A stretch of DNA of 34,331 nucleotides from the IMG/VR virus record IMGVR_UViG_3300046740_000325, positions 1 through 34,331 of that record; one strand, 5' to 3'. Positions 5,382 to 13,378 of the stretch are shown piece by piece. The stretch comes from a virus. The notes beneath the pieces are model-generated. The model was not told the DNA's origin. It did not search any database and saw nothing but the letters and a program-made list of their open reading frames with translations. The number at the start of each line of letters is the position of its first letter. Position 1 is the first letter of the stretch. The translations under genes and the position numbers were made by a program.

Positions 5382-6713
5382 GTGCCGCCTGCGGCTGAGG
5401 GCCTCATCCGGCTGCCGCATAACGGCTGGCAGCCGCGCCCCTACCAGCGCCCGCTGTGGCGCTATTTGGAGCAAGGCGGGAAGCGCGCCGTGGCGATCTG
5501 GCACCGCCGCGCCGGGAAGGACGAGGTCTGCCTCCATTGGGGGGCGGTCGCCGCGCACGTTCGGGTCGGCTGCTATTGGCACATGCTGCCCGAGGCCAAT
5601 CAGGCAAGGAAAGCGGTATGGGACGCGGTCAACCCGCACACCGGCCTGCGACGCATCAACGAGACCTTCCCGCGCGAGCTGCGCGAAAGCACCCGCGAGA
5701 CCGATATGGCGATCCGCTTCAAGAGCGGGAGCCTGTGGCAGCTGGTCGGTAGCGACAACTATAATAGTCTGGTCGGCTCGCCGCCGATCGGCGTTGTGTT
5801 CTCCGAGTTCGCCCTGGCCGACCCATCGGCCTGGGGCTACCTGCGCCCGATCCTGGCCGAGAACGGCGGCTGGGCACTCTTTATTACAACGCCGCGCGGG
5901 CGCAACCATGCCTCGACCTTTTATGAGGCGGCGCTTCAGGACCCGACATGGTTTGCCGAGCGTCTGCCGGCGACCCAGACGCCGGTCTTTTCCGCGGAGC
6001 AGCTCGAGATCGAGCATCGCGAATTGATCCGCGAATACGGCCCCGACGACGGCGAGGCGCGCTACCGCCAGGAGTATCTGGTCTCCTTTGATGCCGGCGT
6101 CATGGGCTCCTACTACGGCACGATGATGGAGGCCGCGGTCGCCGAGAAGCGCGTCACAAAAGTCCTGCACGACCCGACGCTGCCGGTCCACACCGCGTGG
6201 GATTTGGGGATCGGCGACGCGACGGCGATCTGGTGCATCCAGCTGGTCGGCCACGAGGTGCGCTTCATCGATTATATTGAAAACAGCGGGGTCGGGCTCG
6301 ACTGGTATGCCAAGGAGCTCGACAAGCGCGCCTGGAAGTGGGGCGAGCACGTCCTGCCGCACGACAGTGAGGCGCGCGAATTGGGCACCGGGAGGAGCCG
6401 GATCGAGGTCCTGCGCGGGCTCGGGTTCCACCGGACGCTCGTCATCCCGGCCCAGCGCATCGAGGACGGGGTCAACGCGGTCCGCATGGTGCTGCCGCGG
6501 GCGTGGTTCGATAGTGAGAAATGCGCCCGCGGCGTCAGCGCGCTGCAAAATTATCGCCGGTCGTGGAACGAGGCGGCGCGGACCTATAGCGATCGCCCGC
6601 TGCACGACTGGACGAGCCACGCCGCCGACGCGCTCAGGTATTGGGCGCTCTCCAGCGTGCGCAACGCCGGCAGCGCCCGGCCGATCAAGTATCCCGATCT
6701 GGCGGTGGTGTGA
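5382..6713 (+). CDS. terL: Phage terminase large subunit
   Basis: A 443-residue packaging motor and nuclease. The ATPase half shows an adenine/Q-type lead (W-Q-P-R-P-Y-Q), a Walker A of the R-R-A-G-K-D form (H41-E48), a Walker B I-G-V-V-F-S-E with catalytic E142, and the coupling motif T-T-P-R-G-R-N (169-175). The nuclease half shows D274 (A-W-D-L-G-I-G-D), an acidic site near D328 (P-H-D-S-E) and D416 in S-H-A-A-D-A-L-R-Y, the usual RNase H-like triad positions. Length is normal. It pumps DNA into the prohead through the portal and cuts it. GTG 5382 follows the previous stop directly; no strong ribosome site is seen, so coupling is likely. The Ser in place of Asp before the Walker B Glu also occurs in related phage terminases, as I recall. 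Confidence 0.95.
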   Translation: MPPAAEGLIRLPHNGWQPRPYQRPLWRYLEQGGKRAVAIWHRRAGKDEVCLHWGAVAAHVRVGCYWHMLPEANQARKAVWDAVNPHTGLRRINETFPRELRESTRETDMAIRFKSGSLWQLVGSDNYNSLVGSPPIGVVFSEFALADPSAWGYLRPILAENGGWALFITTPRGRNHASTFYEAALQDPTWFAERLPATQTPVFSAEQLEIEHRELIREYGPDDGEARYRQEYLVSFDAGVMGSYYGTMMEAAVAEKRVTKVLHDPTLPVHTAWDLGIGDATAIWCIQLVGHEVRFIDYIENSGVGLDWYAKELDKRAWKWGEHVLPHDSEARELGTGRSRIEVLRGLGFHRTLVIPAQRIEDGVNAVRMVLPRAWFDSEKCARGVSALQNYRRSWNEAARTYSDRPLHDWTSHAADALRYWALSSVRNAGSARPIKYPDLAVV

Positions 6714-6725
6714 GGGGGCGGTGGC

Positions 6726-7016
6726 ATGAGCGATTACGCGCGGCTGATGGAAGAGGAGCGCGCGCGCGGGGCGGGTCCGGGGGGAAACCAGGGCGGCGGG
6801 GCGTGGGGCGAGCCGCCCGCGGCAGCGCCGGTGGCGATCGGGCCAGTTGGGGAGGCTGCTATGGGGAAGAACACCGTCACCGGGCTGCGCGACGGCGAGC
6901 CCTATACGATCGAGATCGATGTCGATGAGGCCGAGATCGAGCGCCGCCGGCTGGCCGCCGAGGCGCGCCGGGCGGCTCGGGATGCCCCAGCCGAACCTCC
7001 CGATCGGTCGGGCTGA
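6726..7016 (+). CDS. MSDY-leader protein 2 (disordered, charged)
   Basis: A 96-residue protein with the shared leader (MSDYARLMEEER), then a Gly/Pro/Ala-rich low-complexity stretch (residues ~13-42), then G-K-N-T-V-T-G-L-R-D-G-E-P-Y-T-I-E-I-D-V, and finally an Ala/Arg/Glu-rich helix. Likely a flexible virion-associated or assembly protein. Its TGA overlaps the ATG of the next MSDY gene at 7016. No family is recognised beyond the leader. Confidence 0.55.
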   Translation: MSDYARLMEEERARGAGPGGNQGGGAWGEPPAAAPVAIGPVGEAAMGKNTVTGLRDGEPYTIEIDVDEAEIERRRLAAEARRAARDAPAEPPDRSG

Positions 7017-7669
7017 TGAGCGATTATGGGCGGCTCGTCGAGGAGACCCGCGACGCCGTCAGGCTGGCGGGCGTCACGATCACCTCGCCCCTCAGTTTCA
7101 TCGACCTGACGCTGCCGGACGGCTATTCCAGCTTCAAGCTGACGGCCAATCTGGTCTTTTCCGCAGGGAGCGACCTCAGTGCAATAGCCTTTGCGCTCAG
7201 TGCCGATCATGGGCTGACGTTCTTCAATGATCACGTGAATTACGACAGCTACCTTCAGGCTGGTTTTACAAAGCGCATGGTTCGTGGTGCAGCGAACGTA
7301 CCGCCCGACGCTGTTTTCTACACAGATGGCCTCTTTGCATTTACCGGCGGCCAAAAAATAGGGACGGCGGGCTCGTTGGAGGTGACGCTTTTCCAATCAA
7401 TCCCACCGAATGCTTGGGCATACGGCACGTTTATTGCCGGGTGCCGGAGGTTTGACGAAACGGTCGGGACATTGGAATATGACACCGGTGTTTTTCAAAT
7501 AAATGAAGCACCCATCGTGTCGATAGGAACACCGCGCAAGGTCAATTTGATGAGAATGCTGCCCTACGGCAACGATGACTGTAACCCGCCGACGTCGGGC
7601 ATCACGATTACCAAGGGGTCCTTATGTTCTCTTGGGAATACCGGCTTCATGAGGAGAAAACCCAGATGA
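7016..7669 (+). CDS. MSDY-leader protein 3, fibre-type beta domain; altered C-terminus
   Basis: A 217-residue protein with leader MSDYGRLVEETRD and a domain like the next gene: F-I-D-L-T-L-P, S-S-F-K-L, T-F-F-N-D-H-x-N-Y-D-S-Y and L-P-Y-G-N-D-D-C-N-P-P-T-S. This is a tail/fibre-type beta sandwich, probably exposed on the virion. The neighbouring paralogue ends G-G-S-Y-V-L-S-G-V-P-S. Here the reading switches after T-K-G-S to an unrelated end (L-C-S-L-G-N-T-G-F-M-R-R-K-P-R), while the +1 frame reads Y-V-L-L-G-I-P-A-S then TGA. One extra T near 7620-7623 accounts for it. The extended frame overlaps the next ATG by four bases. Base content is lower in GC than the neighbouring terminase. Confidence 0.7.
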   Translation: MSDYGRLVEETRDAVRLAGVTITSPLSFIDLTLPDGYSSFKLTANLVFSAGSDLSAIAFALSADHGLTFFNDHVNYDSYLQAGFTKRMVRGAANVPPDAVFYTDGLFAFTGGQKIGTAGSLEVTLFQSIPPNAWAYGTFIAGCRRFDETVGTLEYDTGVFQINEAPIVSIGTPRKVNLMRMLPYGNDDCNPPTSGITITKGSLCSLGNTGFMRRKPR

Positions 7670-8268
7670 GCGATTACGGGCGGTTGGTCGAGCAGGCCCG
7701 CGATACCGCCAGACTGGGGAGCGGCATAATCACGTCACCGCAAGCCTTTATCGACCTGACGCTGCCACCTCAATTCTCGTCCTTCAAATTACTGATTAAT
7801 GCAATAACCCTCAGCGTCGCATCCAATCTTGTGCTGTCGGTCAGCTTGAATGGCGGGTCTACATTCATCAACGATCATACAAATTACGATAGCTATAGGG
7901 CAAACGGCGTAGCCATCAATAATGGCGCGCTAAACGCCCCAAATTCCTATTTCACCGATGCCGTGGCGGACCTTGGGCATCAGAGCGATACGGCGTCACC
8001 TTTTGGCATCAATGCTTCACTGGACATTTTCCCTGGCTCTCCTACGACGTTCTTTAATTTTCTGCTGCTCGGCGGCGCGCGAAATGGGGCGACCTGGGGG
8101 TTCGACGCTTTGTGGGAGGTCGTCAATCCGGCCGCCATCGTGCCTCCGGTGCTCGGCCGCGTGACCACCATTCGGCTGCAGCCCTATGGCAACGGCGACG
8201 TCAACCCGCCGACCTCGGCCGCTCGGATCACCGGCGGTTCCTATGTGCTTTCCGGCGTCCCTTCATGA
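7666..8268 (+). CDS. MSDY-leader protein 4, fibre-type beta domain
   Basis: A 200-residue tandem paralogue of the preceding gene. Shared blocks are the leader (MSDYGRLVEQARD), F-I-D-L-T-L-P, F-S-S-F-K-L, G-G-S-T-F-I-N-D-H-T-N-Y-D-S-Y, and I-R-L-Q-P-Y-G-N-G-D-V-N-P-P-T-S. It ends normally with G-G-S-Y-V-L-S-G-V-P-S. ATG 7666 is chosen because the leader begins there and a GAGGAG ribosome site lies upstream, although the frame stays open to 7624. It is likely a minor tail or fibre protein; two diverged copies could give alternative receptor or glycan binding, which is an inference. Confidence 0.75.
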   Translation: MSDYGRLVEQARDTARLGSGIITSPQAFIDLTLPPQFSSFKLLINAITLSVASNLVLSVSLNGGSTFINDHTNYDSYRANGVAINNGALNAPNSYFTDAVADLGHQSDTASPFGINASLDIFPGSPTTFFNFLLLGGARNGATWGFDALWEVVNPAAIVPPVLGRVTTIRLQPYGNGDVNPPTSAARITGGSYVLSGVPS

Positions 8269-8281
8269 GAGGAGAAACGGC

Positions 8282-8710
8282 ATGAGCGATTTTTCACGAT
8301 TGATGGAGGCGGCGCGCGATGCCGGGGCAGCAATCTCGGCGCCGGAGGTGGTCGACCTCCCGACGATCACCGGGACCGGGCTCGTCGGCGAGGTGCTGAC
8401 CTGTGGGCCGGGTGTGTGGAACCATGCGCCGACCGATTTTGCCTATGAATGGCGCAGCGACATGGCGCCGATCGCCCCCGGCGACGTCTACACGGTCGCC
8501 GCGGGCGATGTCGGGCACAGCCTCGACTGCTCGGTGACGGCGACAAACGCCGCCGGCTCGGGCACCGCCGTCTCGGCCGCGCTCGTCGTCACCGGCACGC
8601 GCGAGGCGCCGGGCGATCCGCCGCCCGAAGCGCGGGTCGAGGCAAAGGAGAAGGAGCCGGCGCCCGCTCCGGCGCCCGCACCGGCGCACGAGCGCAGTAC
8701 CCGCCGATGA
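8282..8710 (+). CDS. MSDY-leader protein 5 with Ig-like domain
   Basis: A 142-residue protein: leader MSDFSRLMEAARD, then one bacterial Ig-like repeat (residues ~24-102) with the usual marks G-x-V-G-E-V-L-T-C, W, A-Y-E-W-R-S-D, Y-T-V-A-A-G-D-V-G-H-S-L-D-C-S-V-T-A-T-N-A-A-G-S-G. Such domains on virions commonly bind cell-surface sugars. A Pro-Ala-Pro-Ala tail follows (P-A-P-A-P-A-P-A-H). GAGGAG upstream fixes the ATG at 8282. The stop overlaps the next start (ATGA 8707-8710). Confidence 0.8.
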   Translation: MSDFSRLMEAARDAGAAISAPEVVDLPTITGTGLVGEVLTCGPGVWNHAPTDFAYEWRSDMAPIAPGDVYTVAAGDVGHSLDCSVTATNAAGSGTAVSAALVVTGTREAPGDPPPEARVEAKEKEPAPAPAPAPAHERSTRR

Positions 8711-8925
8711 GCATGGCCGATGCGATGCGCCAGATGGCCGTCGAGAAGCGCGTCCAAGACCTCGAGGCGCGGGTCGCCGGGCTCGAGGGCCTCCTGGCGC
8801 GGGTCGCTGAGATCGAGGAACGGATGGCTGGGATGAAGCAGCAGGCTAGCATGCTGCTGGGCCAGCTCAACTCCCTGCGCGGCCCCAGAGTACCCGATGG
8901 TGACAGGAATGCCGCCGCTCGATAG
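8707..8925 (+). CDS. Small coiled-coil protein
   Basis: A 72-residue protein; residues ~10-60 form an uninterrupted heptad-type helix (V-x-D-L-E-A-R-V-A-G-L-E-G-L-L-A-R-V-A-E-I-E-E-R-M). It is a likely oligomerising partner of the portal or of the MSDY proteins. It begins inside the previous stop and its 3' end overlaps the portal start by 29 bp, so all three are translated from one message. No named family. Confidence 0.65.
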   Translation: MSMADAMRQMAVEKRVQDLEARVAGLEGLLARVAEIEERMAGMKQQASMLLGQLNSLRGPRVPDGDRNAAAR

Positions 8926-11446
8926 CGGGCTCTTCGCGCGCAGCGGTTCCGGCGCAGCCGGTCGCGCCAGCGCATCCAACGGCCAGCGCGGTGGCTACGG
9001 CGCGACCCCGTCGGCCGGCATAACGCGGCGCGACCCCAAGAAGCTGATGAAGGTCGACGAACTGCAGGACATCATCCGGCGCGAGCTGGCGCAGGCGATC
9101 GGCGCCGACAACGGTCAGCTGGCGACCGAGCGCCAGGAGCTGATGAAGTACTACCAGGGCGGCGAGTTCGCCGACCCGCCGCCGGGGCAGAACCGCTCCA
9201 AGGTCGTCATGCTGACGGTTCTGGAGACCGTCGAGTGGGTGCTGCCGGCGCTTCTGCGCATCTTTACCGCGTCCGATGCAATCGCCGAATTGGCGCCGAT
9301 CCGCACGACGATGACCCCGCCCCCGGCCCCGCCCGGGATGCCGCCGCCATTGGACCCCGAGGAGGCGGCGCGGCAGGCGACCGAGTACGTCAACCACGTC
9401 TTCAACGTCGACAACCCCGGGTTCCTGATCCTCCACGACTGGTTCAAGGACGGGCTCCTGCAGAAGTTGGGCTGGCTGAAGCGCTGGTGGAGTGAGGAGC
9501 AGATCCGTGAAACCAACACGTTCACCGGTCTGACCGAGGACGAGTATCGGGCCAAGCTGCAGGACCGCGGTTCTGACGCCAGCGCAGCGATCGAAATTCT
9601 GGAGGAGACCTCGTATCCGGCGCCGACGCTCTCCGGCATGGGCGAGGATGCGCCGCAGCCGATCGCCGCGGCCGGGTTGGGCACCGGACCGGCTGCTCCG
9701 CCGATGGGACCGGGTATGCCGGCCGCAGCCGGGAACGCCATGGGGGCCATGGGCATGCCGCCGGCCGCCGGTATCAGCTTGGCGGCGGCGATGGCGCCAC
9801 CCCCCAGGCCCATGCTCTACGACTGCAAGCTGCGGGTGACGCGCAAGCAGGGCCGCATCATGATCCGCAACGTGCCGCCCGAGGAGGTCCTCTTCTCGCG
9901 CCGTTCGACCCGCGACAATATCCCGTTCCTGTGCCACCGGCAGCCGGTGACGCGCACCCAGCTCCTCCAGCAGGGCTACGACGAGGAGTGCCTCGACCGG
10001 ATCAGCTGGAGCGACAGCGAGGATTATAATTCGGAGCGCCTGCAGCGCTTCCAGCCCGACGACGACATGCCGTTCACCAACGACCGCACCGATAAGCCGA
10101 TGCGGATGATCTGGGTCGAAGAGAATTACATCCAGGCCGATTATGACGGCGATGGTCTGGCCGAGCTCTTAAAGGTCACGACCGTCGATAATTCGGCCGT
10201 GATCCTAGAGAAGGACGGCAAGCCCGACATCGAGGAAGTCGACGAGGTTCCGTTTAACTTTTTGTGCCCGGTGCCGATGCCGCACAAGCTCGTTGGCATG
10301 TCGGTCGCCGACTTGGTGATGGACCTCCAGCGCATCAAATCGACGCTGATCCGGCAGATGCTCGACAACCTCTATTTGACGAATAACCCGAGGCACCTGG
10401 TGGTCGAGAGCGCTGCCACCGACGAGACCTACGAGGACCTCCTGACGAGCCGCCCAGGCGGGCTCGTGCGCGTGCGCACACCGGAGGGCGTGCAGCCGCT
10501 CGTTACCCCCTTTGTCGCCGAGAAGGCGCAGGGGCTCGTCGAGTACATGGACCAGACCGCCGAGGTGCGCACCGGCATCAGCCGGCACAACCAGGGGCTC
10601 GACCCTGATGCGCTCAACAAGACCGCGACCGGCGTCAATCTCATTCAGCAGGCCGCCGCGCAGCGCGTCGAGCTGATCGCCCGGATCTATGCCTTCAGCG
10701 TCGAGCAGATGGTGCGCGGCGTCCTCGGCCTCATCCGGAAGCACGCCCAGCAGGAGCGCATCATCCGGGTCTCGGGCGGGCCCCTGCAGACCGACCCGGC
10801 GCAGTGGAAGAACGATATGACGGTGGCGGTCAATGTCGGGCTCGGCACCGGCAACCGCGACCAGATCCTATCTCACCTGATGGCGCTCCTCGGGCTGCAG
10901 CAGCAGATTGTCGCCGCGCAGGGCGGGCTCTCAGGGCCCCTCGTCTACGCCAAGAACGTCTATGACACGGTGACGAAGATCAGCACCAACGCCGGCTTCA
11001 AGTCGAATTTTGCGGTGCAGGACCCGACCGTGCCGCCGCCGCCCTCGGTCACCGGGCCGCCACAGCCGCCCAAACCCGACCCGCAGCAGGCCCAGATGCA
11101 GGCTGTGGCGCAGCTCGAGATGCAGCTCGCCCAGCAGAAGGCGCAGACCGACGGCCAGCTCAACGAGGCCAAGGCCGCGCACCAGCAGCAGCTCAGCCAG
11201 CAAAAGGCCAACCAAGAGATGACGATCAACGCGCAGCAGGCCGAGCACCAGCGCGGGCTCGACGCCCAGAAGCTGCGCCAGCAATTCGCCCTCGAGCAGA
11301 CAAAGGCGCAGAACGATCTCGAGATCGAGCGGGTGCGCGCTCAGAATAGCCTCGAAATCGAGCGCCTGAAGGCGCAGAACGCCGCCGCGCTCGAGGTCCA
11401 CAAGGCCTCGCTCGCCGCCGCCGCAGAGCCGGCGGAGGGCTTCTGA
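8897..11446 (+). CDS. Portal protein (P22-like)
   Basis: An 849-residue protein forming the dodecameric ring through which DNA enters and leaves the head. The N-terminal ~35 residues are Gly/Ser-rich; the conserved body begins at K-K-L-M-K-V-D-E-L and includes S-K-V-V-M-L-T-V-L-E-T-V-E-W-V-L-P-A-L-L-R-I-F, P-P-E-E-V-L-F-S-R-R-S-T and T-A-T-G-V-N-L-I-Q-Q-A-A-A-Q-R, typical of P22-type podovirus portals. A Pro/Met/Ala-rich insert (residues ~245-305) interrupts the wing region. From ~720 the chain becomes a long Gln/Ala/Glu-rich coiled coil (Q-Q-A-Q-M-Q..., E-I-E-R-V-R-A-Q-N), corresponding in position to the C-terminal barrel of P22 portal. Length is larger than P22 gp1 (about 725). Confidence 0.9.
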   Translation: MVTGMPPLDSGLFARSGSGAAGRASASNGQRGGYGATPSAGITRRDPKKLMKVDELQDIIRRELAQAIGADNGQLATERQELMKYYQGGEFADPPPGQNRSKVVMLTVLETVEWVLPALLRIFTASDAIAELAPIRTTMTPPPAPPGMPPPLDPEEAARQATEYVNHVFNVDNPGFLILHDWFKDGLLQKLGWLKRWWSEEQIRETNTFTGLTEDEYRAKLQDRGSDASAAIEILEETSYPAPTLSGMGEDAPQPIAAAGLGTGPAAPPMGPGMPAAAGNAMGAMGMPPAAGISLAAAMAPPPRPMLYDCKLRVTRKQGRIMIRNVPPEEVLFSRRSTRDNIPFLCHRQPVTRTQLLQQGYDEECLDRISWSDSEDYNSERLQRFQPDDDMPFTNDRTDKPMRMIWVEENYIQADYDGDGLAELLKVTTVDNSAVILEKDGKPDIEEVDEVPFNFLCPVPMPHKLVGMSVADLVMDLQRIKSTLIRQMLDNLYLTNNPRHLVVESAATDETYEDLLTSRPGGLVRVRTPEGVQPLVTPFVAEKAQGLVEYMDQTAEVRTGISRHNQGLDPDALNKTATGVNLIQQAAAQRVELIARIYAFSVEQMVRGVLGLIRKHAQQERIIRVSGGPLQTDPAQWKNDMTVAVNVGLGTGNRDQILSHLMALLGLQQQIVAAQGGLSGPLVYAKNVYDTVTKISTNAGFKSNFAVQDPTVPPPPSVTGPPQPPKPDPQQAQMQAVAQLEMQLAQQKAQTDGQLNEAKAAHQQQLSQQKANQEMTINAQQAEHQRGLDAQKLRQQFALEQTKAQNDLEIERVRAQNSLEIERLKAQNAAALEVHKASLAAAAEPAEGF

Positions 11447-11808
11447 TGGGGTGGTGGGGGTGGTGGCCCCTCCTCCTCCGGCACCCGCTCGGCGATCTCG
11501 CGCCGGTGCCGCCGCCGCCGCCCGAGCCACTCATTGAGACGCCACCCCTGCCGGAGGTCGACGTGATCCGGCGCGGCGAGAGCGCAACCCGCCTCCTCGC
11601 CGACCCGACGCTGGCCGGCGCCTTTGCCGATGTCCGCGCCGAGGCCTACCGGCTGTGGCTCGAGAGCGGGCCCTTGGAAACCGCCAAGCGCGAGGAGATG
11701 TACCGCGTCATCCACGCGCTCGAGATGGTGCGCGCCCAATTGGTGCAATACCGCAGCGACATGATCGTCAAGGTCGCCGAGCGCGAGGCCGAGGCCCGCG
11801 CCGCCTAA
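11446..11808 (+). CDS. Small protein downstream of the portal
   Basis: A 120-residue protein with a Trp-rich hydrophobic start (M-G-W-W-G-W-W-P-L-L-L), a Pro-rich linker and a helical body (E-A-Y-R-L-W-L-E-S-G-P...E-M-V-R-A-Q-L-V-Q-Y-R-S-D-M). Small helical proteins of this type often follow the portal in rhizobial phages; function unknown. ATG overlaps the portal stop by one base. Its TAA (11806-11808) overlaps the stop of the convergent minus-strand gene. Confidence 0.65.
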   Translation: MGWWGWWPLLLRHPLGDLAPVPPPPPEPLIETPPLPEVDVIRRGESATRLLADPTLAGAFADVRAEAYRLWLESGPLETAKREEMYRVIHALEMVRAQLVQYRSDMIVKVAEREAEARAA

Positions 11809-12221
11809 GCCTTGGTCTCCGGCCCGAAGCTGAGCGGCTGCACCAGATTGACGGCGTCGCTGCCGTGACCCTTGAGGCTTTCGATCCAGACGTGACAGCG
11901 CTCGAGCCCGCCCTCGAACCCAAAGGCCTCGGCGATCATCGCCACGGCGGCCGGGTGCGGCATCGCTTTCGGGTCGTCGATCGACACGCTGAGGTGCCGA
12001 GCGGCGCCGATCGGGTGGCCGGTCTCGATCGAGTACGTCGCCGCGTAGCCCATCGGGATCGCGATCGTCTGCTCGGTCATCTGCCGCATATGCGCCGCCT
12101 TGATCAAGGGCCGCTTGAGCCGTTTTACCAGCCGCTCCATGTTGACCGGCTTGGCCGCCGCCCGCTCGCGCAGCTCGGCAATGAGGCGCTCCTCGTCCGG
12201 CCCGATCAGCAATCCGCGCAT
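11805..12221 (-). CDS. Unrecognised phage accessory protein, minus strand in late operon
   Basis: A 138-residue protein of mixed helix and strand (N-M-E-R-L-V-K-R-L-K-R-P, Y-S-I-E-T-G-H-P-I-G-A-A-R-H-L-S-V-S-I, V-A-M-I-A-E-A-F-G-F-E-G-G). No motif identifies a function. It is encoded against the structural genes, overlaps the end of the gene at 11446-11808 by four bases, and is the last of three minus-strand genes, so it looks like part of an inserted accessory (moron) unit with its own promoter, probably near 13294-13379. Confidence 0.65.
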   Translation of the reverse strand: MRGLLIGPDEERLIAELRERAAAKPVNMERLVKRLKRPLIKAAHMRQMTEQTIAIPMGYAATYSIETGHPIGAARHLSVSIDDPKAMPHPAAVAMIAEAFGFEGGLERCHVWIESLKGHGSDAVNLVQPLSFGPETKA

Positions 12222-12234
12222 CGCTCAGTATCCA

Positions 12235-12417
12235 TTATGGCCGCCGCCACCACAGCCCGGCCACGTTGAACGCAGGCGGCAGCTGGTTCCATTGTCCAAA
12301 CCACTGGGGTTGACGGTGGACAGCCTCGTCGCGCGCGAACTCAACCGTCACGCCGCCGGGCGGGAGCCGTTCATCGATCGAGGTCCAGCCCTCGTCGCGC
12401 AGCTCTTGCGCGGTCAT
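12235..12417 (-). CDS. Small protein resembling DUF551-type phage proteins
   Basis: A 60-residue protein: W-T-S-I-D-E-R-L-P-P-G-G-V-T-V-E-F-A-R near the N-terminus and a Trp-rich end (F-N-V-A-G-L-W-W-R-R-P). The W-x-S-I-x-x-R-L-P start is reminiscent of the short phage DUF551 family, of unknown function. Second of three minus-strand genes in this insert. Confidence 0.5.
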   Translation of the reverse strand: MTAQELRDEGWTSIDERLPPGGVTVEFARDEAVHRQPQWFGQWNQLPPAFNVAGLWWRRP

Positions 12418-12421
12418 CGGC

Positions 12422-13294
12422 CTAGTCGAGCCGGATGTCCGGCGCCCGCCAGACCCAGGCCCCCTCGGCTTCGTTCTCGCGTCGCAGCTTGACCAGCCGG
12501 TACCCGGTCTGGCGCTCGGCCGCCTGGACCAGGGCGAGGATGTAGCGCAGTCGCGCGGAGACGTCCTCCAGCTCTTCGCGTAGGGCGATTTCTTGGCCGG
12601 TGGCGGGGACGGTGGCCAGAGGCTCCGCGGCAGCGGGTGCCGGCGCTGGTGACGCGGCTCCGAGGCGGAGCCTGCTGACGCCTCTCCCGCCCTGAGCCGG
12701 CGGGGACAATTGCGTCGCGGTCAAATGAGCGACGATGGCATCGCCGACGACTGTGTAATCGGCCGTCGTCGAGCTAAAGGGTTTGTGTCCTTTAGTCAGG
12801 TCCTCTCGGTAAGGAGGTCTGTAATACAACGATCTGCCCTTTTTGTTGACAGTTGGCCCAGAGACCTCGGCGGATAGCTTGTGCAGGTGCCATGTATCCT
12901 TGTCGAGGCGGGATGTTTCAAATTTCTGGCCTATGGTTATCCCGAGCAGGACCACCAAGTCGGGCGGGAATGTAAACCGTAGGTCTGTCCCGTTCGCGTA
13001 GAGCGCTAGCTTCCCTTTGTAGACCTTCCGCTCCTTGGCCGCCGGCAGCATGTCGGCGAGCCGTCGGCTCGGCGTTTCCTCTTCCACGGCCGGCTCGCCC
13101 AGCATGCGGCGTAGATCGCCTATCGCGTTGGCGCCGGCCCGGTGGTCCGACGGGCTGTTGGAGATCGTGTAGCTGATGTGCTTGCCCTTGAACTCGAACT
13201 CGAGTTTGGGGTGCTTGCCGATCCGCGTGAGGTTGATGTCGCTCGCGCCGTGCTCGACAAGGAAATCGCGCAGCTCTCGCTGGTAGCCGTCCAT
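12422..13294 (-). CDS. Phage accessory protein with HicA-like N-terminal domain
   Basis: A 290-residue protein. Residues ~1-70 (R-E-L-R-D-F-L...G-K-H-P-K-L-E-F-E-F-K-G-K...T-I-S-N-S-P-S-D-H-R-A-G...L-R-R-M-L-G) resemble the small HicA-like double-stranded RNA-binding fold used in HicAB toxins, with the G-K-H core containing the usual His. The middle has a compact mixed domain (R-F-T-F-P-P-D-L-V-V-L-L-G-I) and the end is a Pro/Ala linker then a helix. No HicB partner is next to it. GGAGGGG before ATG 13294 fixes the start; the open frame extends further upstream over the promoter region and is not used. It is the first gene of the minus-strand insert. A repressor-like or RNA-binding role is possible but unproven. 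Confidence 0.65.
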   Translation of the reverse strand: MDGYQRELRDFLVEHGASDINLTRIGKHPKLEFEFKGKHISYTISNSPSDHRAGANAIGDLRRMLGEPAVEEETPSRRLADMLPAAKERKVYKGKLALYANGTDLRFTFPPDLVVLLGITIGQKFETSRLDKDTWHLHKLSAEVSGPTVNKKGRSLYYRPPYREDLTKGHKPFSSTTADYTVVGDAIVAHLTATQLSPPAQGGRGVSRLRLGAASPAPAPAAAEPLATVPATGQEIALREELEDVSARLRYILALVQAAERQTGYRLVKLRRENEAEGAWVWRAPDIRLD

Positions 13295-13378
13295 TCCGCC
13301 CCTCCGCTCCAATAGAGGTGTGGGCCAAAGGCTACGCCGTGCCGTTGCTCTCAGCAACATAAAATCCGAGGTTATCCA

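Noticed and set aside
5172-6620. Long open frame opposite the terminase (482 codons)
   Set aside because: It mirrors the codon pattern of the terminase gene, lacks a ribosome site and has no recognisable domain; a high-GC shadow.
8867-9937. Long minus-strand open frame opposite the portal gene
   Set aside because: Arg/His/Gly-rich shadow content with no motif, fully covered by the well-supported portal gene.
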